Positions 1-10,870 are shown, counted from the first letter of the stretch. The stretch: 64,000 bases of DNA from Corythucha ciliata (GCA_038030265.1 CM075941.1:58815952-58879951); one strand, 5' to 3'. A program made the numbers and translations. The notes: generated by a model not told the origin, from the letters alone.

Positions 1-2
1 AT

Positions 3-1285
3 CAGGAAGCACTTAACACAGCCTCAAGCCTACAACTACCCTTAAAAACACCATCAGACGTTGACAAGGCAGCTTCAATATTTACACGCAACGTACAGTT
101 TGCTGCTAATCTTGCTAGCTCACACAAATCAGTGTCCACCCGACCTACTGGCTTCATTACTCAACCCCACATAGCTGCTCTACATCGCACCAATTGCCAG
201 TGCCAGGCGTGCCACAGCCTTTCCAGAACACAAGCGGGCCTACAACAAAGCCACAGAGGAACTAAAGAGTGCACTAATCAGGGAGAGGACTGGACAAAGG
301 AACGCAGAGCTGTCCCAACTCGAAACAACAAATGGATCACTTTGGCAGAAGACCAAGACGATTACCAAAGAAAAGAATGCAATCCCTCCACTCAAAAAGG
401 GCTCCACCTGGCTATGTACACCAACAGAAAAGGCGGAAGCATTTGCCGAGGCTCTTACTGAGCAGTTTGCACCAAATCAACTCGGAGATCAGTACTTCGA
501 TGAATGCATAGAAACTACATTAGAAAGCCCCCTACAACTCTCCATCTTCAAGAAATTCTTCAAGCCTACTCAAGTCAAAGCAGCCATTGTGAAGTCTCCT
601 TCCAAGAAGACCCCTGGTTTAGATGGAATAACAAGGCCCCTATTGGTAAACCTTCCTCGCAAAGCACTTGTGCAGTTGACGCAGATTTACAATGCCATGC
701 TCAGGCTAGCTTATTTCCCAGCCAAATGAAAATTCGCGCCAGTTATAATGATAAAGAAAAAAGGTAAGCCATCCCATGACCTCAGAAACTATAGGCCAAT
801 CAGCCTTCTCTCCCTCTTGGCAAAAATTTTCGAACGGCTCCTTCTTCCAGAACTTGTCCTCCACTTGGAACCCTTGATTCCTCAAGAGCAATTTGGTTTC
901 CGGCCCTTACACTCCTGCCCGCAACAGCTCCATAGAGTGGTAGACGAAATCCTCCTAGCCTATGAGAACAACACAGTTGGCAAAGTGCGTTATAGAATTC
1001 GACAACTCTACTTCCTACTGACAAGTGCCAACATCCCTCTTGATGTCAAACGACTCTTATATCTGACGCTGATTAGACCGATTTGACTGTACGGGAGCGA
1101 CATCTGGAGCTCAGCCTGCAACACTCAGATCAAACGCATTGAAACCGTACAATCACGAGCGCTGCGTTTGCTCACTGGTGCATCATGATACGTGAGAAAT
1201 GAAACTCTTCGCACTGATCTCTCCATAAACCCCGTTCTTCAAACACTCTGAACAACCTACAACAGCCTACAGTTTCAATACAGGT
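3..1285 (+). pseudogene. Jockey-clade LINE relic (linker + reverse transcriptase, catalytic palm deleted)
   Basis: This is the remains of the reverse-transcriptase ORF of a non-LTR retrotransposon. The frame starting at base 3 encodes a DVDKAASIFTRN-type endonuclease/RT linker. Near base 230 the reading shifts to frame 1, which carries KTPGLDGITRPLL, YRPISLLSLLAKIFERLL and QFGFRPLHSC, the RT0-RT2 blocks typical of Jockey elements. After about base 975 the sequence jumps directly to the post-palm segment (LYLTLIRPI, LYGSDIWSSACN, ALRLLTGAS). The A-to-C palm blocks with the catalytic F/YADD are therefore absent. In-frame stops lie at 727-729 and 1084-1086. Family knowledge: these proteins copy RNA at a nicked target. 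This copy cannot be active. The clade assignment rests on motif resemblance. Confidence 0.8.
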
Positions 1286-1308
1286 TCCTCGAAGCCCCAA
1301 GCAACAGC

Positions 1309-1331
1309 TTGGGGGAGCGGCGCTCCCCCAA
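1309..1331. repeat. Perfect 10-bp GC-rich hairpin
   Basis: TTGGGGGAGC and its exact reverse complement are separated by a 3-nt loop, just past the end of the LINE relic. It may be a relic of a transposon terminus. No function is assigned. Confidence 0.6.
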
Positions 1332-2077
1332 TCACGATACTGAGGGGAAAAAATTGTATATTAGAAAAATGGTGGGGCGAGGGGCAAATGGGCCAACTAA
1401 ATAACATGATCAGGTTCTGGTCTTACATTAGAAATATTATCGTTCGCAATCGCACTGAACAATAAAAGTTATATTATTGAAAACTTGTTTCCACTTATTT
1501 CCGGCGGATTTCATTGCGGAGAAGTGGTAGTGAGAGCGCGATGGCTAGGCTGGACAGTGCAGAGGGAATGAAAAATTGTCGAAGACAGAAGCCCGTAAAA
1601 ACTGCTGACTCCGTTGTTCTACCCGACCTGACAACCGCAAAGCGGGAGTGAGGGTGTTAGATGAATAGAATGATGCTTTTTGAGAAGGCACGACGATGGC
1701 GTGTTCGAATTGTCTGCTGAGTTTATTTACTGTTGTGTAAGTAAAATAGTTAGGTACATAAGGTTTTTCCCCAGATCGAATAAAAAGTGATCATTTTATA
1801 GTGGAATAGGATATTATTTACTATTGGACAAACAATTACAGGGTTTTTATAAACAATTATTGTATAGCTTTTGGTGTATGAATGATGATCCGGTGAGTCT
1901 CCACAATTTGAGGCTCAAGGAGAGATCTTTTTTCATTCGACATGCTACGTGACGAGCAGAAGTAACTTGTAATTTTGATCAATCGTGAAATTGCTTCGTT
2001 TTTCGGATACTTTAGAACTTTAGAAGCATCTCGTGTGCAATTTTGAGGTGTTAACAAAATATTAAGACTATCATATT
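1332..2077. other. No recognisable gene
   Basis: AT-rich sequence with no coding frame, repeat structure or motif that I can support. It lies directly upstream of the putative secreted-peptide exon, so it could contain that gene's promoter. Confidence 0.4.
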
Positions 2078-2198
2078 ATGATTGTCTTAATGAAGAAAAA
2101 CTTCGTGCTTATTATCGCCTCCTTTTTGGTCGGCCTTTCCATTTGTTTCTGTCGGAGGCCGCCACTTCAGCACCACCATCACAATACAAATCTTCCCC
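2078..2198 (+). CDS. Putative first coding exon of a small secreted peptide (partial gene)
   Basis: An ATG at 2078 (or the in-frame ATG at 2090) opens a frame with a textbook signal peptide: basic MKKN, a hydrophobic run of about 16 residues (FVLIIASFLVGLSICFC), then a short mature stretch with RRPPLQHHHHNTN. The coding run meets a consensus 5' splice site, GTAAGT, at 2199-2204, just before an in-frame stop at 2204-2206. Splicing at 2199 gives a phase-1 intron, the usual phase after signal-peptide exons. The downstream exon is not visible and could lie in or beyond the 500-N gap. No family is recognised. It could also be a chance ORF, because it is only about 40 codons long. The call is inferred from signal peptide plus splice donor. 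Confidence 0.35.
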
Positions 2199-2329
2199 GT
2201 AAGTAAAAACTGTCATTTTTCTTTTTACACGAACAGTAAGCCTTAAACCTCCTTTAAAGCTGTAAGCTTTCCTCAGTGATTCACACACACGCTTCGAAAA
2301 ATTTACGAGAGTGTTGGGGCGGGTTAAAA

Positions 2330-2618
2330 CCGAAAAAAATGTTCAGTGAACTCAACATGTTGGTGGAATTTCGTGGGGGTTTTCTCGTAAAAAAAAATCA
2401 ATTACACTGGCGATAAAAGTATTTTCGCTCGCTAGTATAACGCCACGTGTCTCGCGCTAAAAAAAAAAACAATTCGTGGGGTTTTCTGACTGGAAAAAAC
2501 AATTTCACTGGTTTTTCGCACTGAAAAACTAACTCAGCTGGTTGTTTTCACTAAAAACGCAAATTTATGGCTGGTTTTCTTAACTAAAAAAAGCAATTTT
2601 CGAGGTTTTCCACAAAAG
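2330..2618 (+). repeat. Degenerate ~30-bp tandem repeats (left of the gap)
   Basis: Loosely repeated units of the form 'ctggttttctcactaaaaa' plus 'caattt' recur every 30-35 bp up to the assembly gap. They resemble the two degenerate minisatellite families found elsewhere in the window. Confidence 0.5.
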
Positions 2619-3118
2619 NNNNNNNNNNNNNNNNNNNNNNNNNNNNNNNNNNNNNNNNNNNNNNNNNNNNNNNNNNNNNNNNNNNNNNNNNNNNNNNNNN
2701 NNNNNNNNNNNNNNNNNNNNNNNNNNNNNNNNNNNNNNNNNNNNNNNNNNNNNNNNNNNNNNNNNNNNNNNNNNNNNNNNNNNNNNNNNNNNNNNNNNNN
2801 NNNNNNNNNNNNNNNNNNNNNNNNNNNNNNNNNNNNNNNNNNNNNNNNNNNNNNNNNNNNNNNNNNNNNNNNNNNNNNNNNNNNNNNNNNNNNNNNNNNN
2901 NNNNNNNNNNNNNNNNNNNNNNNNNNNNNNNNNNNNNNNNNNNNNNNNNNNNNNNNNNNNNNNNNNNNNNNNNNNNNNNNNNNNNNNNNNNNNNNNNNNN
3001 NNNNNNNNNNNNNNNNNNNNNNNNNNNNNNNNNNNNNNNNNNNNNNNNNNNNNNNNNNNNNNNNNNNNNNNNNNNNNNNNNNNNNNNNNNNNNNNNNNNN
3101 NNNNNNNNNNNNNNNNNN
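2619..3118. other. Assembly gap (500 N)
   Basis: Exactly 500 consecutive N, the usual placeholder for a gap of unknown length. Reading frames drawn across it are meaningless. Confidence 0.99.
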
Positions 3119-3650
3119 CTTGCGTTTTGAATAAACCGAGAATTCATGTTTTCGTAATTTTCGGCACGAATTAGCGCTTTTTCTCCCAACCATTGGTGAA
3201 TTATCATTTTCTTCACTATTTTATCCGTGAATAATTAGCGTGTTTCGTATAATTTTAAACGCAAATTACTGTCAATTTTGGTCCGGATCAAGTTGGCAAT
3301 TGGTGGGGGATTAGCCGCCCACGAGGTGGCGCAAATTGTTAGCGATTTCCATTTGCACAAAAATCCGATGATTGTTCACCACTGTGGGCCATGGTTGGGC
3401 CATTGTGAAAGGCTCAGCGGTCGACTTATTGTTGGGTCGCAAATACGCGGCTAATATTTAGAAAAATCGTTAAATCACAGCTAATATCGAGAAAACACCG
3501 ATTTCACGGACTAAAGTGTATAAAAGGCGATAATTTCACGGCCGAAGTTGAGAAAACTCTAGGTTCGTGTCTTAGGGCAACTGGTGGCGAAATTCGGAAA
3601 AACGATAAAATTCACGACTCAAATTGAGAAAAAGCGCTCACGTTAACTTT
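3119..3650. repeat. 30-bp repeat family 1, orientation flips inside the block
   Basis: From 3119 to about 3290 the units read in the forward sense (GAATTAGCGCTTTTTCTC). From about 3430 to 3650 they read as the reverse complement (GCGGCTAATATTTAGAAAAA and similar). The reverse-sense units run into the 3' end of the Gypsy frame that follows, supplying its last codons. Confidence 0.6.
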
Positions 3651-5565
3651 TTCAGGGTCTGCTTTGAGTCCACTGGACGTGAAAATATGTCCCATGTAGC
3701 GTATTTCTGATTTCGCGAAGACACATTTGTTTTTGTTCAATCGCAGATTTCGTTCTTTGGCTCGCTGAAATACATCCTCGACCTTTTTGTCATGATCTTT
3801 CATCGCTTCCGCCTGAGTGTTTCCTACACCATAAATCAAAATATCGTCTGCGATCGCAATGACACCTGATAACCCATCCATGATGTTGTAAATTCTCCTT
3901 TGGAATTCCTCTGGAGCCACAGAAATCCCAAACGGACATTTATTATAACAATAACGACCGTAAGGCGTCCAAAACGTAGTCAATTCTTGGGATTCTTTGG
4001 CTAAAGGCATTTGAAAAAATCCATTTTTTGCATCGACCACACTAAAAACTTTGGCTTTTGCGAGTAGTGGTGTGACTTCTTCTACAGTAGGAGTAATGAA
4101 ACGATTTCTGATCAAAGACGCATTCAAATGCTTTGGGGCAATGCACAAGCGGTTCTTTTTTGGTCCCATTATAAAAACCATGTTTGTGGTCCATTGGGTA
4201 GCATGATTAACTTTTCGTATAATACCGTTTTTTTCTAACTGATATAATTCTTCCTTTATTTTGCTGCGTACGCCGACGGATAATCTTCTTGGTGACTCAA
4301 TCACTGGAACAGCGTCTTCACGAAGCTGCAATTTAAGTTCGCCTATTTCGCCTACGGTAGTCTCATCAAAAATTTCTTTGAATTTTTCTAATTGAACTTT
4401 TTTAACTTTAACGCTGGAGTGGTGACAAACCAAATCCATCCCAAGTGAAGCCTTGAGGCCCAAGATTATATCATCGTGTTTAGTAATCAGGAATCTTGCC
4501 TTGTAAGTCTTGTCATCGTGCATAACACGTAAAATGCACTCACCTTCCGACCGTTCTCGTTGCCCATTAAAGCAACGCAGCATTTGCCCCGATGGTGTGA
4601 TAACCGGCTGCGATCGAAGGCTCTTTATTTGCTTCCAGCCAATTAGGTTGCAGGAGCCGCCGGTGTCTATCTGCGCAACGCATTCCGTACCATTGATGAC
4701 AACCTCAACCATAAGTCTGTTTGCTTGTTTTGCCGAGTTGATGTTCATAATGCTTTCCTCACTGTCCGACAGCACCGAACAGCTGCCTTGTGCCTCTCGA
4801 GAATTGACTGCCTTGTCCATTTGCTTGGACGAATGACACACCACAGCGAAGTGGTCCCGTTTGCCGCAATTCATGCAACTTTTCCCAAACGCCGGGCATT
4901 TATTTTTGTCAAATATGTGCCGTTTACCACAAAATTTGCAGTCTCTTTCGTTGAGTTTATGTTGACGACCACTTGGCGACTGCTTTGATATCGAGGTTCG
5001 AGATAGTTTGTTGACAATTTCGTCTCCGAGCTGCTGGCTCATGCTAGACAATTGCTTGGTCGTCTCTTCAATTGCAGCGGCCTTATCAACAACTTTGGAG
5101 AGCGTCAACTTCCGTTGTTGCAGTAGCCTGCTACGGAAATCATGATCGCGGATTCCCACTACAAAACCTATCACGTACCATTTCTTCTTCAAGTACTCCA
5201 AAATCGCAAGAGCCTGCCTTTTCTTTTAAAATTCTCAAAAATTCAGAAAACGACATTCCCTCCTCCTGATAAAGAGAGAAAAAAACGTACCTTTCGTAAA
5301 CGACATTCTTTTGAGGGGTTATTTCGGCATCAAGAGCTGCAATGATTCTGTCAACCTTTTCTTCTTCTAGGAGTTTTAATTGCTTGAGAAGTCGCATACC
5401 TTCTCTCCCGATGACCGCTTTGAACACAGCCGTTCGCTTCCGGTCGTTTTCCTCCTCAAGACCTGTGCCGATTTCGTAGTTTTTCCACCCATCTTTGAAA
5501 AGAAGCCAACTCTCACACAAGTTTTCTCCCACAGCGCATTTTAGGGGTTCAGGCACGGGTAACGT
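3640..5565 (-). pseudogene. Ty3/Gypsy gag-pol relic (capsid, zinc knuckles, protease, RT)
   Basis: The frame covering 5201-3612 reads, in order: end of capsid (VVGIRDHDFRSRLLQQ), two zinc-knuckle-like Cys/His clusters (CKFCGKRH and CMNCGKRDHFAVVC), an aspartic protease active site (AQIDTGGSCNLIG), then RT from LEKNGIIRKVNHATQW through FSVVDAKNGFFQMPLA and PFGISVAPEEFQ to the catalytic block (AIADDILIYG) and RYMGHIF. The capsid N-terminal half is in another frame at about 5565-5150 (WLLFKDGWKNYEIGTGL, KNVVYERYVFFSLYQEEGMSF). This implies a frameshift near 5170, inside gag. The ORF stops at the border with family-1 repeats, so the end of RT, RNase H and integrase are lost. The order matches Gypsy elements that carry gag and pol as one polyprotein. 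It is dead. Confidence 0.85.
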
Positions 5566-5904
5566 TGAGAACATCGCACTTTTATCGATGTTGACTGCTA
5601 AATTGGCCTCGGCCAACTTTTGTAGGACGAGGTATGTCCTTTTCCCACATTCATCCTTAGAGTGGCCTCCGATTAGGATGTCATCGATGTACACGCGGAT
5701 CTCCTTAAGATGTGGCCAGTACCTAGGCCGTTGCCGGCTCATACCTAGCCTGTATACCATCTTTGGCCCGGATTCCCCAGCAGAGTCAGTCCCATCGCAC
5801 TCAGCTCGACCCATTAGCCGGAACTGGTGGCCAGCTAGTCGCGCCCGAGTGACATCACGTGTAGGTCGGTCTTTCAGAACTGAGGATGCGCTGGCTTGCG
5901 CCAT
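5566..5904 (-). pseudogene. Second Gypsy RT fragment fused in frame to gag
   Basis: One uninterrupted frame (5904-5140) contains an RT catalytic block (IRVYIDDILIGG, then LVLQKLAEANLAVNIDKSA) immediately followed by a gag start (PEPLKCAVGENLCESW). RT does not precede gag in a normal element, so this is a rearranged junction between two Gypsy copies. The first about 70 codons (MAQASASSVLKD onward) match nothing I recognise. Confidence 0.6.
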
Positions 5905-5929
5905 GGACCGAAAGCAGGTAGGGAAGGTG

Positions 5930-6480
5930 CCCCTACCCGGGTTGCCCGAGTAGGGAAGGTGTCCCTAATATTCGGACATTGCCGGTCCCAGTCTCCTGCG
6001 CTCCAGCCAAGAGCGGGAGCGTGAGAAGAACAGGATTCGCCGGTCTCTGACGAAAGCTAAGTCATCCGGTGGGCCATTCCTCCCACTCGCAACACCCTTC
6101 CTATCACTCGCATCACCGCAGATCCCCGTGGAGGCTGCAGCGACGAAGCACGTGGTCGGCGTTCTCCTCTCCTCGACGCCACAAGGGCATGTTGGAGAGT
6201 TCCGCCGCCGGAAGAACTACAAGTTGGCGTTGGAAGAGCCGTGCCCCGTCAGGATAGAAGTGGTGGCGTGCTCAATAAGTGCGTAAACCACTTGGCCGCC
6301 GCCAGTCTCGCCCGAACATCCCACCTATACCCACTGGACTGCCAAGCCTCAACGACTAGGTCATCGAGAAGGCGGATGCCCCAAGTGGCCCCCCATTCAT
6401 CCACCATAAGACCGATGCGCTCTGTCCAATCTTCACAGCACCGTATAGACCAAGCCTTTTTTTTTTATTCCTCGTCAAAT
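5930..6480 (-). pseudogene. 3' end of a LINE RT ORF (C-terminal Cys-His domain)
   Basis: Reading leftward, one frame gives VDEWGATWGIRLLDDLVVEAW and then RWDVRARLAAAKWF. A second frame gives TGHGSSNANL, a stop, RRRNSP and CPCGVEE. A third continues with EENADHVLRRCSLHGDL. Together these form the TGHG...SP.C.CG.EE..(D/E)HVL..C block found at the C terminus of Jockey and R1-like LINE proteins, here broken by a stop and a frameshift. It is a 5'-truncated, decayed insertion. Confidence 0.6.
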
Positions 6481-6486
6481 TTTCTT

Positions 6487-7264
6487 CTGAATTGACCTCA
6501 ACATTGCCAAGAAAATTCAACTTTTCATTTAGCCAAAATCGTCGTACTTCGCAATCTTCATTTAGCGCAAAAAGACCAGTAGCACAAAATAACGGTCGAA
6601 AATGCAAAAAAAAAAAAGGGGGCACGAGGGTCTCCCGTATCATAATTGCAAAGATTTGTACCGAAAAAAGAAGATTAAGCGACAATTTTGGGAGAAGTAG
6701 GATTTGGCGAGACTAAATAAAAAATTATTGGCCACAGAATTACCTAGTAATCGAAACCCATAGTTGTTTCTTGGTATGTAAAACGTGAATACGACCTTTG
6801 TTTGGAAGAAAAATCATTTTCCGGGCATGTTTTCCTCGTAGGGGAATGCTATTTCAAGTCTTTTTTGCAATGCATTCATTGATGTACTCGAAAAAAACGG
6901 AACATAGGAGTACTATCGTGTGGTCTTCCACACAGTTTTTTCATCTGTATGCTCTTCTTATTCGGAAGCCCATAGTGTTTTGCCTCCCCTCCCTCCCCAC
7001 CATCATACTTTCTCAAGCTTTTCGGCAATTCTCGCTCCATTGTACAAGGAAAATATAATGTGACGGGAGCTCTGCTTTCACCTCGACGTTATTCCGCTTG
7101 CTATGAGCTTCTAACTCATCCTGTTCTCCTATAATGGATTCGGTACCAAAACAGGTCAAAAACCGAGGATTTCGTCCCGTTTTCCTTGCCATTTTTGACA
7201 AATTTGAAACTTTCGTACTACGAGAATGGCATGAGCTCGTCCACAGGGGAGCTTTTTAAAAAAA
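6487..7264. other. No recognisable gene
   Basis: AT-rich sequence. The short open frames in it have no recognisable domain and poor composition. Confidence 0.4.
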
Positions 7265-7385
7265 TGCACCGAGCGTGCGGCCCGTAGTCTTCGTTTCAAC
7301 CTCATACCCTCAGCCACCAGGGCTGCCTGGTCCTGATCTCATCAGACCGGCATTTGAGGACTGTTGAGGCCACACGCTCGGTGCA
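7265..7385. repeat. 121-bp element with 18-bp inverted ends
   Basis: TGCACCGAGCGTGCGGCC at 7265-7282 is matched at 17 of 18 positions by its reverse complement at 7368-7385. The interior is GC-richer than its surroundings. No clear target-site duplication is seen. It could be a tiny MITE or a structured RNA gene. No tRNA A/B box was found. Confidence 0.5.
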
Positions 7386-7860
7386 ATTGTTCGGTGGATC
7401 CCACCCATAACATCTTCATCGTTCAGTATTGAACTCGGCCGTGGCGCCTAGCCACAACATCCCCATGAACGAAACGCCTGTTTTCGAAAAAAAAAATCCC
7501 GCGGAACCGAGCCTCTAAGAGAATCCGAAACTATTCAAAAACTACGATTTTGATCACTGTTGCTGTTGTTCTCGTGCTTTTAGGCAATTCTCGGTCCATC
7601 CTATTCTGTACCAAAACATGTCAAATCTTTTATCTTGGTATACTTCATTTCTAAAACTGAGCACACTGCTAATTTGCAGATTTTAGAGTCTCCTTCGTGG
7701 CTGAAATTGAGAGTTTCTGAAGGGCTTTTGCGCGGCACAAATTGAATTGTTTTTGGGGCAAATTCCTCGGCTGATATTATGAAAAAACGCTATGATTTGC
7801 TGCAGAAATCAAGAAAACCCACCAATTCATGGTTTCTCGAGGCAACCTCGTGTCTGAACA
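7386..7860. other. No recognisable gene
   Basis: Unique-looking AT-rich sequence with no supportable feature. Confidence 0.4.
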
Positions 7861-8180
7861 TGGGCGTAGTCAGCGGGGGGCAGGGGTGGGCAGTTGCCCT
7901 CCCCTAGAATCGAAAACGCAGATTTTGTAGAGCTGCTGCCCACCCCCAAAATTCCCAAAATATTTTCCCTGATCTGGCTTACAGAAAAACAAATTCATTA
8001 TATTTCGCTCCTTAAAACCAATTTTGCGGATTTTCTCACTAAAAATCAACACATTTTCGCACATCGGTTTCACCAAAAATCAAAAATTTGCGGATGTTTG
8101 TTGCTGACAAACCGATTTTGAGGGTCGGCTTAACTTTGAAACCGATTTTGATGATTTTTCGCACTAAAATCCCATTTTCG
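7861..8180 (+). repeat. Repeat family 2 (degenerate ~33-36 bp) with a transposon-like left end
   Basis: The block opens with 'tgggcgtagtcagcggggg', the kind of junction often seen at ends of arthropod non-autonomous elements. It continues as loose repeats containing CCAATTTTGCGGATTTT, CCGATTTTGAGG and related units. Confidence 0.5.
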
Positions 8181-8600
8181 CAAGGTCCGACGCGCAATTT
8201 CGTGTGTTTGGGTTAGCTCAAATCGTGTTTAGCCCGCTTTGGTATAAAGACTTACGGTGGGAGAGATACTGCCAGCTCTGTTTACCGTCTCAGGTCTAAA
8301 ATTTGAAGTTTAGCTCCAAAAGTATCACTTTCCGGGGTGAGGGGGGACAAGTTTCAATTTTTCGACATGAAATCCGAAATAGAAGGCTACAAACGACAGG
8401 TTTCCAGCAAATATTTATTTTTTGACGGATAGTGGCCGTTTCTGTGCAAATTTAGTCTCTGATGACCGTGAATTGACGCGATTCTAACCTCCAGATCCCG
8501 TAAAAAGGCACTGGTTCATCTGTTATTTTCGCCAGTGAATCTGCCCACAGGCATGGTGGATCTAGTTTTTTCTCATGAGGAGTTGCGCAGAATCCCTCCC
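8181..8600. other. No recognisable gene
   Basis: Nothing coding or repetitive that I can support. Confidence 0.4.
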
Positions 8601-9110
8601 TCCCACCATTCAGCTCGTGAATGAGCACTATTTGTAGCGTCGAATTGACGTTTTTCTTTAACTTTAGGTGAAACTGAGTGCTTTTTCTCAATTCTACCTC
8701 GAACTATAGCCTCTTTACTTCATTTTAACCGTAAAAAGGTCTCAAAAAACCGTGGAATAACCCATTTTTGATTTACTATTCTAATTACGGCCACCACTGG
8801 GCATCGCCTACAAATCGCGAATAGGTGCGTTCTGTCAATTTCAGCCGCAAAAGAACAGTTTTTCCTCAATGTAACCTGTGAATGAACGCTATTTCTCAAT
8901 TTTAGCCACGACAATTACACTATAATCAACAAAAAACTGTGACAATTTTGCCAATTCATTTTCCCTAAATTTTAACCGCATATTCGTGCTTTAATTTCAA
9001 TTCTGCCTTGAGCAATTCCCCCCTTCAAATTTCAGCAGTGAAAAGGTCCACATAATACTCATGTTAACGAATTTCATTAATTTTGATCCGGACGTTGCAT
9101 TGCCACCCCG
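8601..9110 (+). repeat. 30-bp repeat family 1, forward orientation
   Basis: Degenerate units with TTTCTCAATT...AGCCGC...GAAT spacing of about 30 bp, for example near 8690, 8840, 8905 and 8980. Confidence 0.55.
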
Positions 9111-9114
9111 GGGG

Positions 9115-9567
9115 CCATTTCCAGGCCGGTGGTCAAATCACGGCTGGTGGCGGATTGTAGATCGCGTGTATCGGCCCTGCTGGACACAGGCAACGCAGTT
9201 ATGCTAGGGTGGGTGCCAGGACATGCTGGCATCCCAGGGAATGAGAGAGCGGATGAGTTAGTCAGGCGAGGGGCCATGACAGAGAGTATCGGCCCTGAGC
9301 CCGCAGTAGGCAGGGATTCAGGAACGGGGGAAATTCGGAAATGGGCGATGAGAGAGGCCCAGGCTATTTGGGCGGCAGAGGCCCATTGTAGGCAGGCAAA
9401 AGAGGGGATAAAGAAATACGAGGACAAGACAACGAAGTGGTTGTTGGGGTTGGGAAGGCTACAAGTCAGAACGATTGTAGGATCGTACACAGGTCATTTC
9501 GCGGTGCGGAAACACTTGCACAAAAATGGAACTGATAGCGGAACCAACTTGTGAGAGGTGTGGGCTG
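9115..9567 (+). pseudogene. LINE RNase H and C-terminal fragment, upstream half (split by Copia A)
   Basis: The frame from 9129 encodes VMLGWVPGHAGIPGNERADE, the second half of the RNase H domain of Jockey-type LINE proteins, with the conserved GHAG and final Asp. It continues through LLGLGRLQVRTIVGSYTGHF and KHLHKNG toward the first cysteines of the C-terminal Cys-His motif (CERC). A frameshift near 9525 separates the last part. The 5' side is truncated within RNase H at about 9115, so the first catalytic acidic residues are missing. The reading resumes after 15351, on the far side of the nested Copia insertions. The host copy was therefore a 5'-truncated LINE before element A landed. Confidence 0.8.
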
Positions 9568-9682
9568 TGTTGGAAAATATCACCAACTTCTCTTATTATA
9601 ATGAATAAAATTTTATAAATAAATTTCACTTCTCGTTTTGTTCTCTTTCTTAAAAGGTCCTCGTAATTAATTCATTTCAATA
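9568..9682 (+). repeat. 5' LTR of Copia A
   Basis: It is homologous to 15231-15351 and shares the ends TGTTGGAAAATATCACCAAC and CGTAATTAATTCATTTCAAT. It carries a short indel relative to the 3' copy. Confidence 0.8.
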
Positions 9683-9696
9683 GATTAGGAGACTTA

Positions 9697-9834
9697 GGGC
9701 CGTATTCAGAAACCTACCTTAACCTTTACATCTCCTTTAAGCGCTTCAAAACAGATGACATATTTTTATAAACCATCACATTTTTCAACTCCTTTAGTTA
9801 AGGCTTTGTAAAGGAGGGTTTCTGAATACGGCCC
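9697..9834. mobile_element. 138-bp MITE, PIF/Harbinger-like
   Basis: Perfect 18-bp terminal inverted repeats, GGGCCGTATTCAGAAACC at the left and its reverse complement at the right, are bounded by a 3-bp TTA duplication (9694-9696 and 9835-9837). A 3-bp TWA target and GGGCC-type ends fit the PIF/Harbinger superfamily. There is no coding capacity. It sits in the leader of Copia A, just upstream of Copia B. Confidence 0.8.
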
Positions 9835-9875
9835 TTATTGTCGCATAACAGAAATTCCACTTAGGATCAACTTAA

Positions 9876-10068
9876 TGTTGGAGGGTAATTTTGAATCTCC
9901 GCGGTTGCCACATGGAGTCTTGATTCTCTATCTCTGTGGCAGCACTGCTCTTATCGGACGCTCCCGATATGCGCGTCTTTTGTGATTAATTGGTTCCTCT
10001 TTTTTCATAATTACACGTCATTTATACTTATTGAACTTTTTTTTCCCCATTGCAAACCCTGCCCAACA
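9876..10068 (+). repeat. 5' LTR of Copia B
   Basis: 193 bp with TGTTGG...CCAACA inverted ends, nearly identical to 14196-14389. Confidence 0.9.
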
Positions 10069-10086
10069 GGTTATGGTGCCCAGACG
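10069..10086 (+). other. Primer-binding site of Copia B
   Basis: GGTTATGGTGCCCAGACG abuts the LTR. It resembles the GGTTATGGGCCCAG primer site of Drosophila copia, which pairs with an internal part of initiator tRNA-Met. The match is imperfect. Confidence 0.65.
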
Positions 10087-10172
10087 TTCATAAGTTAAGT
10101 GCAAAAAGTGTAAGAAAAGAAGACGGCACTCGGTACGTCGCAACTCCTATCTCTACTACCAGCCAAAGTGAA

Positions 10173-10870
10173 ATGGCAAGCAAGGAAATTGAACTCAGCC
10201 AATGTGAAACGCTTGTAGATGCCAGTAATTTCGCTCTGTGGAAGTTTGATTTATTTATACTGCTGAAAGCCTCAAACCTTGATGAAATCGTACTCGGAAC
10301 CGACAAATACGATGACAAGATTCAGGAACAGCAACAGAAGGAGTGGAAGCTACGCGACGCTAAAGCCCAAAAATACATCGTTTTCACCATCGAAAAGCGG
10401 AACAAAATACACATCATGAACTGTAAAACGTCCGCAGAGATGTACAGCAACCTAAAGGGCTTGTTTGACAAGGATGATGAACGCGACAAATGCAATTCTC
10501 TGGATGAATTTTTTACATTCCAGTACGATTCGAGCACCAACATGCAATCTAACTTGAGTAAGCTAGAAAATATCGTGTACAGAATCAACTCCACGGAAAC
10601 CAGGATTAGTGATGACATCTGTATCGCGCGTATTTTGTCAATTTTACCTAGCGGAACAGCGGAAAAAACTCTCGCGAACTTAAGAAATATGTTAATAAGG
10701 GAAGAAAAACGCGATGCACCCTCAAGAGCGTCAATCTCGTTCAAAGCGCATGCACAAAATAAAAAGGTTTTCAAGAATTCAAGCCATTTTCCCACCAAAA
10801 ATCCATCAAAATCGGAAAGCAAAACTCAAGAAAAGATAAAGAAGTTCGCATTTTGTGGGATTTTGCGGGA
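10173..10870 (+). pseudogene. Copia B gag
   Basis: I chose the ATG at 10173 (MASKEIELSQCETLVDASN) because the upstream ATG at 10050 lies in the LTR. The protein shows the Copia gag pattern: FALWKFDLFILLKASNLDEI, then CKTSAEMYSNLKGLFDKDD, ending in a basic Lys/Ser-rich tail. Near 10855 the frame is lost within the zinc knuckle. Its first Cys lies in this frame, while CGRTNHEEKYC lies one base over. A one-base indel is the simplest cause. A programmed +1 shift is possible but not typical for Copia. Confidence 0.8.

Noticed and set aside
2534..3216. Two long minus-strand open frames across the gap
   Set aside because: They consist almost entirely of N and are artefacts of the assembly gap.
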